A stretch of DNA of 55,115 nt from the NCBI GenBank assembly GCA_905339165.1, contig CAJPFH010000009.1, positions 1-55,115 on the forward strand, read 5' to 3'. The stretch's first letter is position 1, and the number at the start of each line of letters is the position of its first letter. The translations under genes were made by a program, and so were the position numbers. The notes below the pieces were generated by a model. That model did not search any database and was not told the DNA's origin. It saw only the letters and a program-made list of their open reading frames with translations. Source of the stretch: Flavobacteriales bacterium. GTDB taxonomy: Bacteria; Bacteroidota; Bacteroidia; Flavobacteriales_E; Vicingaceae. Positions 7,378 through 16,595 of this stretch are shown one piece after another.

Positions 7378-9714
7378 TTACTGGTTTTGAGCAGCAATTA
7401 AAATTTTTATCGGACACGATTTGCTTCCATCGGGGGCTGCACAGTGGGCAATGTAAATTCCTGTGGCAACTTTTTCACCGTTGGGCCATTTTCCATCCCA
7501 TACAGCCTGCCCACCGAAAGAAGTGGTTTTATAAACCAAATTTCCGGCTGTGTCGGTAATTTTTACTTCAGAATTTCCAATCAGTCCACGTATGGCTATC
7601 AGCCCGGTATAATCTTCTTTTACGGGATTTGGGAAGGCAATTAAATCTTTGCAATCTTGTTTGGCTTCGGTAGCGGTTCCCATATACGCTATAAGCCCCT
7701 TGTCGGTAGAAAAAAATACTTCACCAGTAGCATCGTTTATGGCAATACTTAATATGGCGTTAGATGGCAGAGGGCTGTTTTCACGGGTAAAGTGTTCTAT
7801 AAGTTCTGTGCCATTTTCCGACATTAGAAAGACCCCTGATTTAGCTGTTCCGAACCATTTTCTGTTTCCACCGTCAACGGCAATGGCTGTAACCGCTTCG
7901 GTTTCTAATAGCAACTGAACTATCCCTTCTTGGGTAATGTATATTTGCTGCCCTTTGTCGTTGTTTCCACTAAAAATACTGCCGGGCGAAAAGAAAACGT
8001 AAACTCCTTGGTCGGTTCCAACCCAAATTTTTCCGTCTTTATCTATTTCGGCACAATAAATTTCTTCACCTGCGGGTAAATTTCCTTCTGATTTTGTGAG
8101 CAGTTTTATATTGTCGTCTGAAACATCATCGTAGGTGGTTTTATCATCAACCACTAAAATTTCGTTTCCTCTTTGGTTAAAAAGCCATTTCTGATTATTA
8201 TCGTCAATGATTAAATGTACAAAACCTTTGGCTGAGTTGCAATAAGGAAAAAGGTTAAACGATTTCCACTGATTGTTTGATGTTTTTAATTGAAGACATT
8301 CGTTTACGTGGGCATTGGTAATCCAAAGGTTATTTTTTTTATCGAATTTAATATCTCCTATCCCAATCCAATAATATTCGGGGCGGGGTTTTAGGGTGCT
8401 GTTGATGTTGTTGTAAACCACGTTTTCTTTATCGTTTTCCCATTCAATTAGTCCTCGTCCCCACGATGAAAAGTAGGCTTTATTTGAGTTTGAGGGGTCT
8501 ATGGCAGCACGAACCAAATCGTATACCGAATCGAGTGCAGCACTCCCTTCTCGAGAAAAAGTTTTCCATTCGTTATTTTCGAAAAGGTGTATTCCTTCGA
8601 TGCGAAACATGCCCCCTAAAGAAATAGTCCAAGCTCCGGGTAGCATCCACACTTTTCCTTTTTTTGAATGGAGAGAGAAATTGTTTTCACCTATTGGGCC
8701 GTTTGGAGTCAATACTTCGGCATTTTTGTTAGGGTCTATTTTTATAAAACCTTTGTTTCGGTCAGCAACCCATAGGTATTGGTTATTGTCTAAAACGGCA
8801 TCATTGGGTTGAGGTTGAATACCCGAAAAGGTGTAGAAGAAATCTATTTCCTGTAAATTTTCGTTATACACACGCACAATGTCTCGGTGAGAAACGACCA
8901 GTTTATTTCCTGAATTTCGGAATGAATAATTTTTTTCTCCCGCTAAAAAAGGGCTTATCTGCCAGTTAGTACCGTTAAAAACAAAGATGGAATCGGCTTT
9001 CCAGTAATCGGGATTTTGAATGTTGGCATACAAATTTCCGGCATGAGAAAATAAGTGAGAGTAATTTACATTGGGCAAATCGGGTATTTTACTCCAGTTA
9101 TTAAAGTCGGCTAAATTAGGAGCAGTAAGAGGAGCTCTGTAAACGCCTTGTAATTCTGTAGCGGCATAAATATACCCGTTATGTAAAGCCACCGAAACGG
9201 TAGACATTTGAATACCCATAGGACCGTACAAGTAAGTGTCTTTAATTTCTCTTTTTTGTGTGTTTAGTACAATAACACCTATTCCGGAAGAAACATAGGC
9301 TAGCCCATTTTGAAACGTAATTTGCTTTATTTCTTTACTGCCTATTATATTACTATTTTTGAGGGAGGGTAAATTATATACCCTGTCGAAGCGATCTATA
9401 AAATCTATATTTCCACTTTTATAACCAATAATCAGCTGTTCATTATCGGTATCGTAAACCATGGCTGAGATTTCCACATCAGAAAGTCCATTAATAGTGG
9501 ATATTCTCCTTAAATCGTGGTCAGACTTATTATAAATTAGGAGAACTTTTGGGGTGGCACAGTAAGTTTTTTGTTCGGACGATTGGGTAAAAAGAGCTTT
9601 AAAATATGGGTAATGTTCTCTCCACTGCCCTATGGGAACTTGGGCTGTAGAAGTGTTGCAATAGAACACAAGAAAGAGTATAAAAAAGAATTTATTAAAA
9701 AGAGATTTATGCAT
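7378..9714 (-). CDS. porZ: PorZ-like type IX secretion protein, two-component-propeller fold
   Basis: This protein has 778 residues from the ATG at 9714 (an in-frame TTG two codons upstream is less likely). Signal peptide: MHKSLFNKFFFILFLVFYCN then TSTAQ. The mature protein opens with WREHYPYFKALF, the PorZ N-terminal signature. It then has repeated propeller blades (ISTINGLSDVEISAM, KIWVGTDQGVYVFF, NRKWFGTAKSGVF) and a type A-like C-terminal domain (LIAFPNPVKEDY to the end). In Porphyromonas, PorZ sits at the surface with the attachment complex and delivers A-LPS to PorU for anchoring cargo. That role is expected here from homology. It is transcribed ahead of recO with zero spacing. Confidence 0.85.
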   Translation of the reverse strand: MHKSLFNKFFFILFLVFYCNTSTAQVPIGQWREHYPYFKALFTQSSEQKTYCATPKVLLIYNKSDHDLRRISTINGLSDVEISAMVYDTDNEQLIIGYKSGNIDFIDRFDRVYNLPSLKNSNIIGSKEIKQITFQNGLAYVSSGIGVIVLNTQKREIKDTYLYGPMGIQMSTVSVALHNGYIYAATELQGVYRAPLTAPNLADFNNWSKIPDLPNVNYSHLFSHAGNLYANIQNPDYWKADSIFVFNGTNWQISPFLAGEKNYSFRNSGNKLVVSHRDIVRVYNENLQEIDFFYTFSGIQPQPNDAVLDNNQYLWVADRNKGFIKIDPNKNAEVLTPNGPIGENNFSLHSKKGKVWMLPGAWTISLGGMFRIEGIHLFENNEWKTFSREGSAALDSVYDLVRAAIDPSNSNKAYFSSWGRGLIEWENDKENVVYNNINSTLKPRPEYYWIGIGDIKFDKKNNLWITNAHVNECLQLKTSNNQWKSFNLFPYCNSAKGFVHLIIDDNNQKWLFNQRGNEILVVDDKTTYDDVSDDNIKLLTKSEGNLPAGEEIYCAEIDKDGKIWVGTDQGVYVFFSPGSIFSGNNDKGQQIYITQEGIVQLLLETEAVTAIAVDGGNRKWFGTAKSGVFLMSENGTELIEHFTRENSPLPSNAILSIAINDATGEVFFSTDKGLIAYMGTATEAKQDCKDLIAFPNPVKEDYTGLIAIRGLIGNSEVKITDTAGNLVYKTTSFGGQAVWDGKWPNGEKVATGIYIAHCAAPDGSKSCPIKILIAAQNQ

Positions 9715-9781
9715 AAACAATCAAGGCAACAACGATGAATATAAAAAAATATTGAGAAGCATATAAAATTAATGCAATTCT

Positions 9782-9789
9782 TACATTTG
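9782..9789 (+). promoter_or_regulatory. -7 promoter box of the GT2/YfhO operon
   Basis: TACATTTG fits TAnnTTTG and lies 18 bases before the ATG at 9808. It also lies after the in-frame ATG at 9772, which supports 9808 as the true start. Confidence 0.5.
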
Positions 9790-9807
9790 ACAAATATCAG
9801 TGTTTTA

Positions 9808-10521
9808 ATGAAACTAAGCGTAATCATCCCATTATACAATGAAGAATTTACTATAAACAAAGTGATTAGTGAATTAAACAATGTACAAATGCCTTCTTTT
9901 ATAAATTTCTTAGAAATACTGGTAGTAGATGATGCTTCCACAGACCACTCTCTTAGCGAAGTTGAAAAAATAGTAAACCAATACCCTGCTGTAAAAATTT
10001 TAAAACAAACCAAAAACAAAGGAAAAGGAGCTGCTGTAAGATTGGGTTTTTCTAAAGCTGAAGGCGATATACTGTTAGTACAAGATGCTGATTTAGAACT
10101 AAATACGGCCGATATACCTGTGCTAATAAATGCAATGTACGAAACAGGGGTAGAATTTGTAAATGGCTCTCGTTATATGCCAGGGATAGTCAGGCCCCTC
10201 TACTCTTACAAACGCTATTTAGCCAATAAATTTTTTAGTTTTTTAACCTCTTTTTTTATAAATGTAAGAATTACCGATATGGCTTGCGGGTATAAATTGA
10301 TAAAGAAAAGTTTGCTGGAAAGAATAAACTTAAAAGAGAATCGCTTTGGATTTGAAGCGGAATTACTAATAAAAGCTTTAAGAGAAAAAAAAAATAATAT
10401 TGCAGAGGTGCCTGTACACTATTACCCCCGAAACGAAGGCGAAGGTAAAAAAATACGAAATGCAGATGCTTTTTTAATTATGTGGGTAATTATTAAATAT
10501 GCCATTTTTCGTTTAAGATAG
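9808..10521 (+). CDS. Family 2 glycosyltransferase, DPM1/dolichyl-phosphate-sugar synthase type
   Basis: This protein has 237 residues from the second in-frame ATG (MKLSVIIPLYNEE). The first ATG lies upstream of the promoter box and would add residues outside the fold. GT-A signatures are present: VVDDASTD for nucleotide-sugar binding, QDADLE as the DxD-type metal site, GSRYMPG, and TDMACGYKLIKKSLL in the acceptor region. The length fits a soluble or peripheral DPM1-like enzyme that moves a sugar from a nucleotide donor to a polyprenyl phosphate. The next gene is a multi-spanning YfhO-like protein 5 bp downstream, a classic partner that would use the lipid-linked sugar across the membrane. 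Sugar and final target are unknown. Confidence 0.9.
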   Translation: MKLSVIIPLYNEEFTINKVISELNNVQMPSFINFLEILVVDDASTDHSLSEVEKIVNQYPAVKILKQTKNKGKGAAVRLGFSKAEGDILLVQDADLELNTADIPVLINAMYETGVEFVNGSRYMPGIVRPLYSYKRYLANKFFSFLTSFFINVRITDMACGYKLIKKSLLERINLKENRFGFEAELLIKALREKKNNIAEVPVHYYPRNEGEGKKIRNADAFLIMWVIIKYAIFRLR

Positions 10522-10526
10522 AGCGA

Positions 10527-12665
10527 ATGAGAGAGGTGTTAAAAAAACAATCGCTAACGTATTTACTTTTTTTCTTACTCATAATGGTCGCTTATTGGCA
10601 AATTGCCTTTTTGCAAAATAGTGTTCAATACGACCTAATTGATGTAGTGTTGCCTTGGCGATACTTTGTTACAGAGTGTTTTATGAATGGGGAGTGGCCT
10701 TTATGGAACCCTTATCAGCAATGTGGTTACCCTATTTATGCCGATCCCCAATACCCTATTTTTACACCCGAAGTATTACTTTTAGCCCCAACTATAGGCT
10801 ATTCTAATATTACCCTGCATTATTTATTACTTTTTTATATTGCTATAGCTGGGGTAGGCATATTTAAACTGTCGTATTTTTTGTTTCAAGATAAATTTTC
10901 GTCAGTATTTGCCGGGGTGGTTTATTGTTTATCAGGATTTTTTGTTGGCCATGCCTCTTCTTTAACACTAATCATTGCCGGAGCCTGGCTTCCTTTTGCA
11001 ATTTACTATTTTCTTAAATTACGGTCTTTTCTACTCTGGAAAAATTGGGTAAAATTTACCTTTTTTGGCCTTTTGATGGTATCTAGTGGATACCAACCCA
11101 TCTCTTTTATATTACTTTATTTACTGCTGGTATTTGTTTTTTACTATTTTGCACAAGACTATAAGAATAAAAATCTTACTCATTTCAAAAAATGGTTGGG
11201 ATTAATGATTCTTTCAACCATTATTATTTTGCTTTGTATGTTACCTATTTTGGTTGGAATTATAGATTCCTACCCTTATGTAACCCGAATGGGAGAAATT
11301 TCTCCTGAAAATCTTATAAAAGGGAGTTTTACATTAAAGTCTTTTTTATCATTTTTTTTACCTTTTGGAACAGTTGCAAACGATTTTGACTTGGGTACCG
11401 ATATAAGTATGGCAAACATATATACTGGTATTTTTCCTTTATTTTTATTTACATATTCTTTTTTTACAAAGCGGACTCCAGAATTAAAGATTATCGCCTT
11501 TTTTGCAATTTCTTGTTTTTTAATATCGCTCGGAAACGATTTGCCATTAAGGTTGTGGATTAGCAAACTCCCTCTTATGGGAACCTTTCGTTTTCCGGCT
11601 ATATTCCGGTTGTTTAGTATTTTTGGAATAGCATTGCTTTCTGCTCATGTGCTTAAGGGGTTTTCTTTCAAATCTTTTAAATATCGTTTAGAAATAGTGA
11701 TTTTGCTTACGGTGTTATTTGGATATTTTTTGGTTTTTGGAATTCTCTATTCACAAGCAGATTTTCTATATTGGGCAGAAAGTTTTCATTTGGCAGATTT
11801 TAAACAAAGCGTTCTAAACTCTTCTTTAAACCAACGCATTTTGCTTCAGTTGGCTCTACAGATTATCCTATACGCGGCATTTTTAATAATTCAAATTTTC
11901 TGTAAACTAAAAAATACTGTTTTTGTTTTTGCATTAGTATTGGCAGATTTGCTTGTAGCAGTTCAACTTTGTATATGGGGAACAGGTATAAATGCAGGAA
12001 AGCCCTTGGAAATATATACCCACTTAGATAAAAAGTTAAAAGGATTTCCTCCCCCTGTTTATAAACCCTTAATAAATACGAGTGATGTTTCTGCCGCCTT
12101 TTTCCCTTTGTGGCATAATACAAACATTTTTGAAAAACGTATTTCGTGCGATTGTATGACTTCATTTATTTTTAAAGAACACGAGCATTTATTTAACGAT
12201 TACAAGCGGTTAAGCGATTCTCTGCTACAAAATTCTTGGTTTTATTTATCAGACCATATATTACCGATTTCTACACTTTCAAAAGACAGTATTTACAATA
12301 CAAATACAGTTTTTATTGAGGATTCCATTTTTAAAAATAACTTAAACTTGAAGGTATTAGAGAGCGATCAAGTAGAAATGAATTTTTTCTCTCCCAATCG
12401 CTGGGTTTTTTCTACGGTATCAAAAAATAATGTTTTATTAAATATTCTCCAATCTCACTATATTGGTTGGAAATGTTATGTGAACAAAAAGCCAGAAAAA
12501 ACTATTAAATCAAATTTGCTTTTTACATCGGTGTTTTTAAAATCTGGTTTTAATCAGGTGGAATTTCGCTTTGAAAATAAAACATTAAAGTATTCTGCAT
12601 ATATTGGACTAATATTTTTCGTTTTGCTTTCTTATTTTACCATTGCAAGTTTTTTTGATAAATAA
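10527..12665 (+). CDS. YfhO-like polytopic membrane protein (GT-C type candidate)
   Basis: This protein has 712 residues, with about a dozen hydrophobic helices over residues 10-460 and one more near 690. The first periplasmic loop has WPLWNPYQQCGYPIYADPQY, the YfhO-family signature, preceded by an acidic DLIDVVLPWRY resembling the catalytic loop of GT-C glycosyltransferases. Residues about 470-680 form a soluble periplasmic domain ending in the WKCYVNKKPEKT / GFNQVEFRF pattern also usual for the family. YfhO relatives modify envelope polymers with lipid-linked sugars. Here the donor is plausibly made by the GT2 enzyme 5 bp upstream. Its stop overlaps the next start by one base, so the three genes form an operon. 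Confidence 0.85.
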   Translation: MREVLKKQSLTYLLFFLLIMVAYWQIAFLQNSVQYDLIDVVLPWRYFVTECFMNGEWPLWNPYQQCGYPIYADPQYPIFTPEVLLLAPTIGYSNITLHYLLLFYIAIAGVGIFKLSYFLFQDKFSSVFAGVVYCLSGFFVGHASSLTLIIAGAWLPFAIYYFLKLRSFLLWKNWVKFTFFGLLMVSSGYQPISFILLYLLLVFVFYYFAQDYKNKNLTHFKKWLGLMILSTIIILLCMLPILVGIIDSYPYVTRMGEISPENLIKGSFTLKSFLSFFLPFGTVANDFDLGTDISMANIYTGIFPLFLFTYSFFTKRTPELKIIAFFAISCFLISLGNDLPLRLWISKLPLMGTFRFPAIFRLFSIFGIALLSAHVLKGFSFKSFKYRLEIVILLTVLFGYFLVFGILYSQADFLYWAESFHLADFKQSVLNSSLNQRILLQLALQIILYAAFLIIQIFCKLKNTVFVFALVLADLLVAVQLCIWGTGINAGKPLEIYTHLDKKLKGFPPPVYKPLINTSDVSAAFFPLWHNTNIFEKRISCDCMTSFIFKEHEHLFNDYKRLSDSLLQNSWFYLSDHILPISTLSKDSIYNTNTVFIEDSIFKNNLNLKVLESDQVEMNFFSPNRWVFSTVSKNNVLLNILQSHYIGWKCYVNKKPEKTIKSNLLFTSVFLKSGFNQVEFRFENKTLKYSAYIGLIFFVLLSYFTIASFFDK

Positions 12666-13495
12666 TGAATACACAATCTCGTTTATGGTCATATTTTCTC
12701 CCTCTAATATTAATTTTAGCCGCATTACTCTTTTTTAAGCTCTCTAAAAGCATATATAGCCAAAAACATATAAACCCATTACAAGAACTTAGAAATGTTC
12801 TTAAAACTAAAAAAAACACACAAGGCCTTGTGGCTATTACTAATACTGAGTTTTCCGATACATTGATTCAAAAAACCAACTACTTTTACATAAAAACCAA
12901 TCAGGATCTTTCTGATTTATTTTTTACTCTAGAACAAAACAAACTAGATTTTGCCATTTTTTTAGGAGTAAAAGATGAGTGGTTTGATAAAGTGATAAAT
13001 GTTTTCGGATTATTTTTTTTAGATTATGAAATAATAATAAATGAGTATTATAAAATGATATATTTTAAAAATTATACCCTCTCTAAACCTGTAAATATAT
13101 TTAGATTAGAGGATTACAACTTACAAAGAGATTCGAATCAATTTTTATTTAAAGAAGGCAATGAATATTCTTTTAATTTTTCTTTTTTGCCACAAAAACA
13201 ACACATCAATGTGGTAAGCATAGAAATAAAAGAAGCTAATTTTAACAAAAATAATATTAAAATGGTAGCTTATTACAAAACCAAAAATAGCGAAGATTGT
13301 AGAGAGGAACTAGTTTTAACACAAGGCAGAAGAGAGTACAAATATTTTATACTTAAAAAAGAAGAAAATATTGATTCTATAAATGTTTTTATTTGGAATC
13401 CTGAAAAAGAAACATTAATATCTACCTATCCTAAAATAAAAACATATGTTTCACGTGAAACAATTAATAAATTAACGTCCGATATAGACCATTAA
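12665..13495 (+). CDS. Hypothetical protein with one N-terminal membrane helix
   Basis: This protein has 276 residues. The ATG shares its A with the stop codon of the YfhO-like gene, so translation is probably coupled. Residues 8-26 (WSYFLPLILILAALLFFKL) form one membrane helix with the rest likely periplasmic. The soluble part is rich in Lys, Asn and Phe. It includes a jelly-roll-like region (residues about 170-265, with RREYKYFILKKEENIDS) that could bind carbohydrate, but I do not recognise a named family. Its position suggests an accessory role in the sugar transfer done by the two upstream proteins. The last 24 bp overlap the 3' end of mnmG on the opposite strand. Confidence 0.75.
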   Translation: MNTQSRLWSYFLPLILILAALLFFKLSKSIYSQKHINPLQELRNVLKTKKNTQGLVAITNTEFSDTLIQKTNYFYIKTNQDLSDLFFTLEQNKLDFAIFLGVKDEWFDKVINVFGLFFLDYEIIINEYYKMIYFKNYTLSKPVNIFRLEDYNLQRDSNQFLFKEGNEYSFNFSFLPQKQHINVVSIEIKEANFNKNNIKMVAYYKTKNSEDCREELVLTQGRREYKYFILKKEENIDSINVFIWNPEKETLISTYPKIKTYVSRETINKLTSDIDH

Positions 13496-15334
13496 AATCG
13501 AAATATCTGATGGGGAAATACCGCTTATTCTAGATGCTTGTCCTAGGGTTTCCGGTTTAATTTTTATAAGTTTCTCTTTTGCTTCCGAAGATAACGATTC
13601 GATTTGGCTATATTCTATTTCTTTACTAATTCTGAGTTCATCTAACCTTTGCATTTTTAAAGCAACCTCTTTTTCTTTTTCTATATAACCTTCGTATTTC
13701 ATGTTTATTTCAGCTTGTATAATACTTTCCTGATTATATTTTTCTAACTCAAATCCTATTTTTTGTATAGAAATAAAATGTTGAATATTTAATTGAGGTC
13801 TGGATAAAAGAGTAAAAATTTTGGTTTTTTTATTTATTTCCGGTGTGTTTTTTTCAACCAATAGTGGATTTATTTCTTCAGGGCTTATAGATTCTTTTTT
13901 AAAATAATTTATAATTGATTTAGCGTGTTTTGTTTTTTCAAGAACACTCTTCATTCTTTCTTCTGTTGCTAATCCCAATTTATATGATAGTTCGGTTAGT
14001 CTTAAATCCGCATTGTCTTGTCTTAATAAAATTCTAAACTCAGCTCTTGATGTAAACATCCTATAAGGCTCTTCCGTTCCTTTAGTAATTAGGTCGTCTA
14101 TTAAAACTCCTATATATGCCTGATCTCGTTTTAGTACAAAACTATCTTTATCCCTTATTTTTAAGTGTGCATTTATACCTGCTATAAGCCCTTGCCCGGC
14201 AGCTTCCTCATAACCAGTGGTTCCATTGATTTGTCCCGCAAAAAAAAGATTTTCTATTAATTTTGTTTCCAGTGTATTTTTAAGTTGTGTAGGAGGAAAA
14301 TAATCGTACTCTATAGCATAGCCTGGACGAAACATTTTGGCATTTTCAAAGCCGGGCACATTGTTAAGTGCTTTCATTTGCACCTCTTCAGGTAGTGAAG
14401 TTGAAAATCCATTTACGTATATTTCTACAGTATTCCACCCCTCAGGCTCTATAAATAATTGATGTCTTTCTCTTTCGGAAAAGCGATTTATTTTATCTTC
14501 AATTGATGGGCAATACCTGGGCCCCGTTCCTTTAATTCTTCCACTATACATTGGCGATTTTTCAAATCCAGTTTTTAGAATTTCGTGAACAATTGGATTG
14601 GTATATGTAATAAAACAACTTCTTTGCTTAGTTAATGGTTCGATCTCTTTTAAGAAAGAAAATTTTTGTGGGTTCTCATCTCCCTTTTGTTCTTCCATTT
14701 TAGAAAAATCAAGCGAACGACCATCAATTCTTGGGGGGGTCCCCGTTTTCATTCGCCCGCTGGTAAATCCAAATTCACGCAATTGTTCAGTAATACCAAC
14801 ACTTTCTTTTTCGGCAATTCTTCCTCCGCCAAATTGTTTTTCTCCAATATGTATTACTCCGTTCAAAAAAGTTCCATTGGTAAGTATTACGGCTTTACTT
14901 TTAAAAGTAACCCCCAAATTGGTTTTAACCCCAACTATTCTGTTTTTTTCGGTTAGTAAGCTACAAACAGTGTCTTGCCAGAAATCCAGTAAAGGCGTTT
15001 TTTCTAAAAATTCTCTCCAAAAAATCGAAAACAATATCCTATCATTTTGGGTTCTTGGGCTCCACATAGCCGGACCTTTAGATAAATTAAGCATACGAAA
15101 TTGTATCGCTGATTTATCACTTATTATTCCGGAGCATCCACCAAGAGCATCAATTTCTCTTACAATTTGCCCCTTTGCTACACCTCCCATTGCCGGATTG
15201 CAAGACATTTGGGCTATGGTTCCCATATTCATTGTAATTAACAAAACCCTCGACCCTAAATTTGCCGCGGCAGCAGCAGCTTCACAACCGGCATGTCCGG
15301 CTCCAACCACTATAATATCATAATCAAACTGCAT
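13472..15334 (-). CDS. mnmG: tRNA U34 carboxymethylaminomethyl modification enzyme MnmG (GidA)
   Basis: This protein has 620 residues, normal for the family. With MnmE it installs the cmnm5 group on uridine 34 of certain tRNAs, using FAD, NADH and methylene-tetrahydrofolate. Visible marks are the FAD-binding GAGHAGCE at residues 11-18, the block MSCNPAMGGVAKGQIVREID, the GGRIAEKESVGITEQL segment, GTGPRYCPSIEDKI with its conserved Cys, and GYEEAAGQGLIAGINA. The C-terminal helical domain that contacts MnmE ends ISGISPSDISILMVYIGR. The gene stands alone on its strand, divergent from the OmpH pair. Its end overlaps the convergent upstream gene by 24 bp. Confidence 0.97.
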   Translation of the reverse strand: MQFDYDIIVVGAGHAGCEAAAAAANLGSRVLLITMNMGTIAQMSCNPAMGGVAKGQIVREIDALGGCSGIISDKSAIQFRMLNLSKGPAMWSPRTQNDRILFSIFWREFLEKTPLLDFWQDTVCSLLTEKNRIVGVKTNLGVTFKSKAVILTNGTFLNGVIHIGEKQFGGGRIAEKESVGITEQLREFGFTSGRMKTGTPPRIDGRSLDFSKMEEQKGDENPQKFSFLKEIEPLTKQRSCFITYTNPIVHEILKTGFEKSPMYSGRIKGTGPRYCPSIEDKINRFSERERHQLFIEPEGWNTVEIYVNGFSTSLPEEVQMKALNNVPGFENAKMFRPGYAIEYDYFPPTQLKNTLETKLIENLFFAGQINGTTGYEEAAGQGLIAGINAHLKIRDKDSFVLKRDQAYIGVLIDDLITKGTEEPYRMFTSRAEFRILLRQDNADLRLTELSYKLGLATEERMKSVLEKTKHAKSIINYFKKESISPEEINPLLVEKNTPEINKKTKIFTLLSRPQLNIQHFISIQKIGFELEKYNQESIIQAEINMKYEGYIEKEKEVALKMQRLDELRISKEIEYSQIESLSSEAKEKLIKIKPETLGQASRISGISPSDISILMVYIGR

Positions 15335-15367
15335 AAGTGCAAAGAGTAAAACAAATTTTTAAAGAGG

Positions 15368-15375
15368 CAAAGTTA
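15368..15375 (-). promoter_or_regulatory. Candidate -7 box of mnmG
   Basis: Minus-strand TAACTTTG matches TAnnTTTG and would start an mRNA with a leader of roughly 25-30 bases before the ATG at 15334. A -33 TTG is not evident. Confidence 0.45.
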
Positions 15376-15412
15376 AATCAATTGCGTTAAGTCTTAGTTT
15401 ATTTATTTTTCT

Positions 15413-15420
15413 TATTTTCG
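15413..15420 (+). promoter_or_regulatory. Candidate -7 box of the OmpH operon
   Basis: TATTTTCG is the TAnnTTCG variant of the -7 element. It is 61 bases before the ATG at 15482 and faces away from the mnmG box within the same 147-bp divergent gap. Confidence 0.35.
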
Positions 15421-15481
15421 CCTCCGCTAAAATTAGGGCATACTTTTTGAAAAGAATTGGTAAACCATAAAATAAAGCGTT

Positions 15482-16021
15482 ATGAAAACAACTATGAAAT
15501 TCTTATTGCCCCTTGCATTTGTATTACTTTCATTTTCGGGATATTCTCAAAAGTTTGCCTTTGTAGATACAGATTATATTCTAAACCAAATTCCCGATTA
15601 TAAAGAAGCTCAGGAACAACTTGATAAAATTTCGATAGAGTGGCAAAAGCAAATAGAAAAAAAATATGCCGAAATAGATAAAATGTACAAAGACTATCAG
15701 GCAGAACAAATTTTACTTACTGATGAAATGAAAAGAAAAAGAGAAGATGACATAATGAAAAAGGAAAAAGAAGCGAAAGAATTCCAAAAACAAAAGTTTG
15801 GAGTAGATGGCGAACTTTTTCAAAAACGTCAGGAATTAGTAAAACCTATTCAAGATAAGGTGTATAATGCCATTAAAGATATTGCAACAGTTGGGCAATA
15901 CGCTATTATCTTTGATAAATCAAGTGGTTTAACTATGCTTTATACAAATTCAAAATATGATAAGAGTGATGATGTATTGAAAAAACTGGGTCATACTCCA
16001 GGCCAAAACCGAGATAATTAA
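15482..16021 (+). CDS. OmpH/Skp family periplasmic chaperone, first copy
   Basis: This protein has 179 residues. Signal peptide MKTTMKFLLPLAFVLLSFSG then YSQ; an ATG four codons later is also possible. The mature protein starts KFAFVDTDYILNQIPDYKEAQ, the Skp/OmpH opening. A long charged coiled coil follows (residues about 40-125) that forms the tentacles holding unfolded outer-membrane proteins. It ends with the VGQYAIIFDKSSGLTMLYTN strand pair. Skp trimers keep barrel proteins soluble in the periplasm until BAM inserts them. A second copy follows after 17 bp and then murI, a common Bacteroidota order. The usual upstream bamA is not here. Confidence 0.93.
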   Translation: MKTTMKFLLPLAFVLLSFSGYSQKFAFVDTDYILNQIPDYKEAQEQLDKISIEWQKQIEKKYAEIDKMYKDYQAEQILLTDEMKRKREDDIMKKEKEAKEFQKQKFGVDGELFQKRQELVKPIQDKVYNAIKDIATVGQYAIIFDKSSGLTMLYTNSKYDKSDDVLKKLGHTPGQNRDN

Positions 16022-16038
16022 ATTTACCAACAAAAATT

Positions 16039-16545
16039 ATGACTATGATTAAGAAAATTCTATTTGCAGGACTAATATTTTTAAGTGTTGCATCATTTGC
16101 TCAGAAAACGCAAAAGTTAGGGCATATTAATTCAAACGAATTATTAATGGCCATGCCAGAACGCACTAAAATCCAAAAAGATTTAGAAGATTACGCGAAA
16201 CAATTACAGTCCCAACTTCAAACTATGGAAACCGAATGGCAAGGAAAAGTGCAGGATTTTAAGGCAAAAGAGGGACAAATGACAGAACTGATTCGTAATA
16301 CCAAGGTTAAGGAAATTACAGATTTGGAACAACGCATTCAGGATTTTCAGGAAACCGCCCAAAAAGACTTGCAAAACAAAGAAGGCGAGTTATTGCAGCC
16401 CCTTATCGATAAAGCAAAAAAAGCCATTGAAGATGTAGCTAAAGAAAATGGGTTTACTTACATCCTTGATTCCAGTGTAGGGGTTTTACTTTACACTGCA
16501 GGTGAAGATATTCTTCCATTAGTAAAGAAAAATTTAAAATTATAA
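16039..16545 (+). CDS. OmpH/Skp family periplasmic chaperone, second copy
   Basis: This protein has 168 residues. Signal peptide MTMIKKILFAGLIFLSVASF then AQ. The body begins KLGHINSNELLMAMPERTKIQKDL, followed by a Gln/Glu/Lys-rich coiled coil and the terminal strand pair ENGFTYILDSSVGVLLYTAG. It is clearly related to the gene just upstream but well diverged, so the duplication is old. It probably acts with or alongside the first copy, perhaps in mixed trimers (inference). A perfect hairpin terminator starts 5 bases after its stop. Confidence 0.93.
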   Translation: MTMIKKILFAGLIFLSVASFAQKTQKLGHINSNELLMAMPERTKIQKDLEDYAKQLQSQLQTMETEWQGKVQDFKAKEGQMTELIRNTKVKEITDLEQRIQDFQETAQKDLQNKEGELLQPLIDKAKKAIEDVAKENGFTYILDSSVGVLLYTAGEDILPLVKKNLKL

Positions 16546-16550
16546 TTTTT

Positions 16551-16581
16551 AAAACGAGCCGGTAAAACCGGCTCGTTTTTT
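16551..16581 (+). terminator. Perfect rho-independent terminator after the OmpH pair
   Basis: A 13-bp perfect stem (AAAACGAGCCGGT paired with ACCGGCTCGTTTT) with a 3-base loop runs directly into a T tract. It separates the OmpH pair from murI, whose start codon follows 14 bases later. Confidence 0.92.
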
Positions 16582-16595
16582 ACAGAGTTTTTCCG

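Noticed and set aside
9772..9807. Earlier ATG of the GT2 frame
   Set aside because: It lies before the -7 box at 9782 and outside the conserved GT2 start.
14598..15323. 241-residue open frame opposite mnmG
   Set aside because: It lies wholly on the other strand of a certain gene, has no start context or family likeness, and reads as the shadow of MnmG codons.
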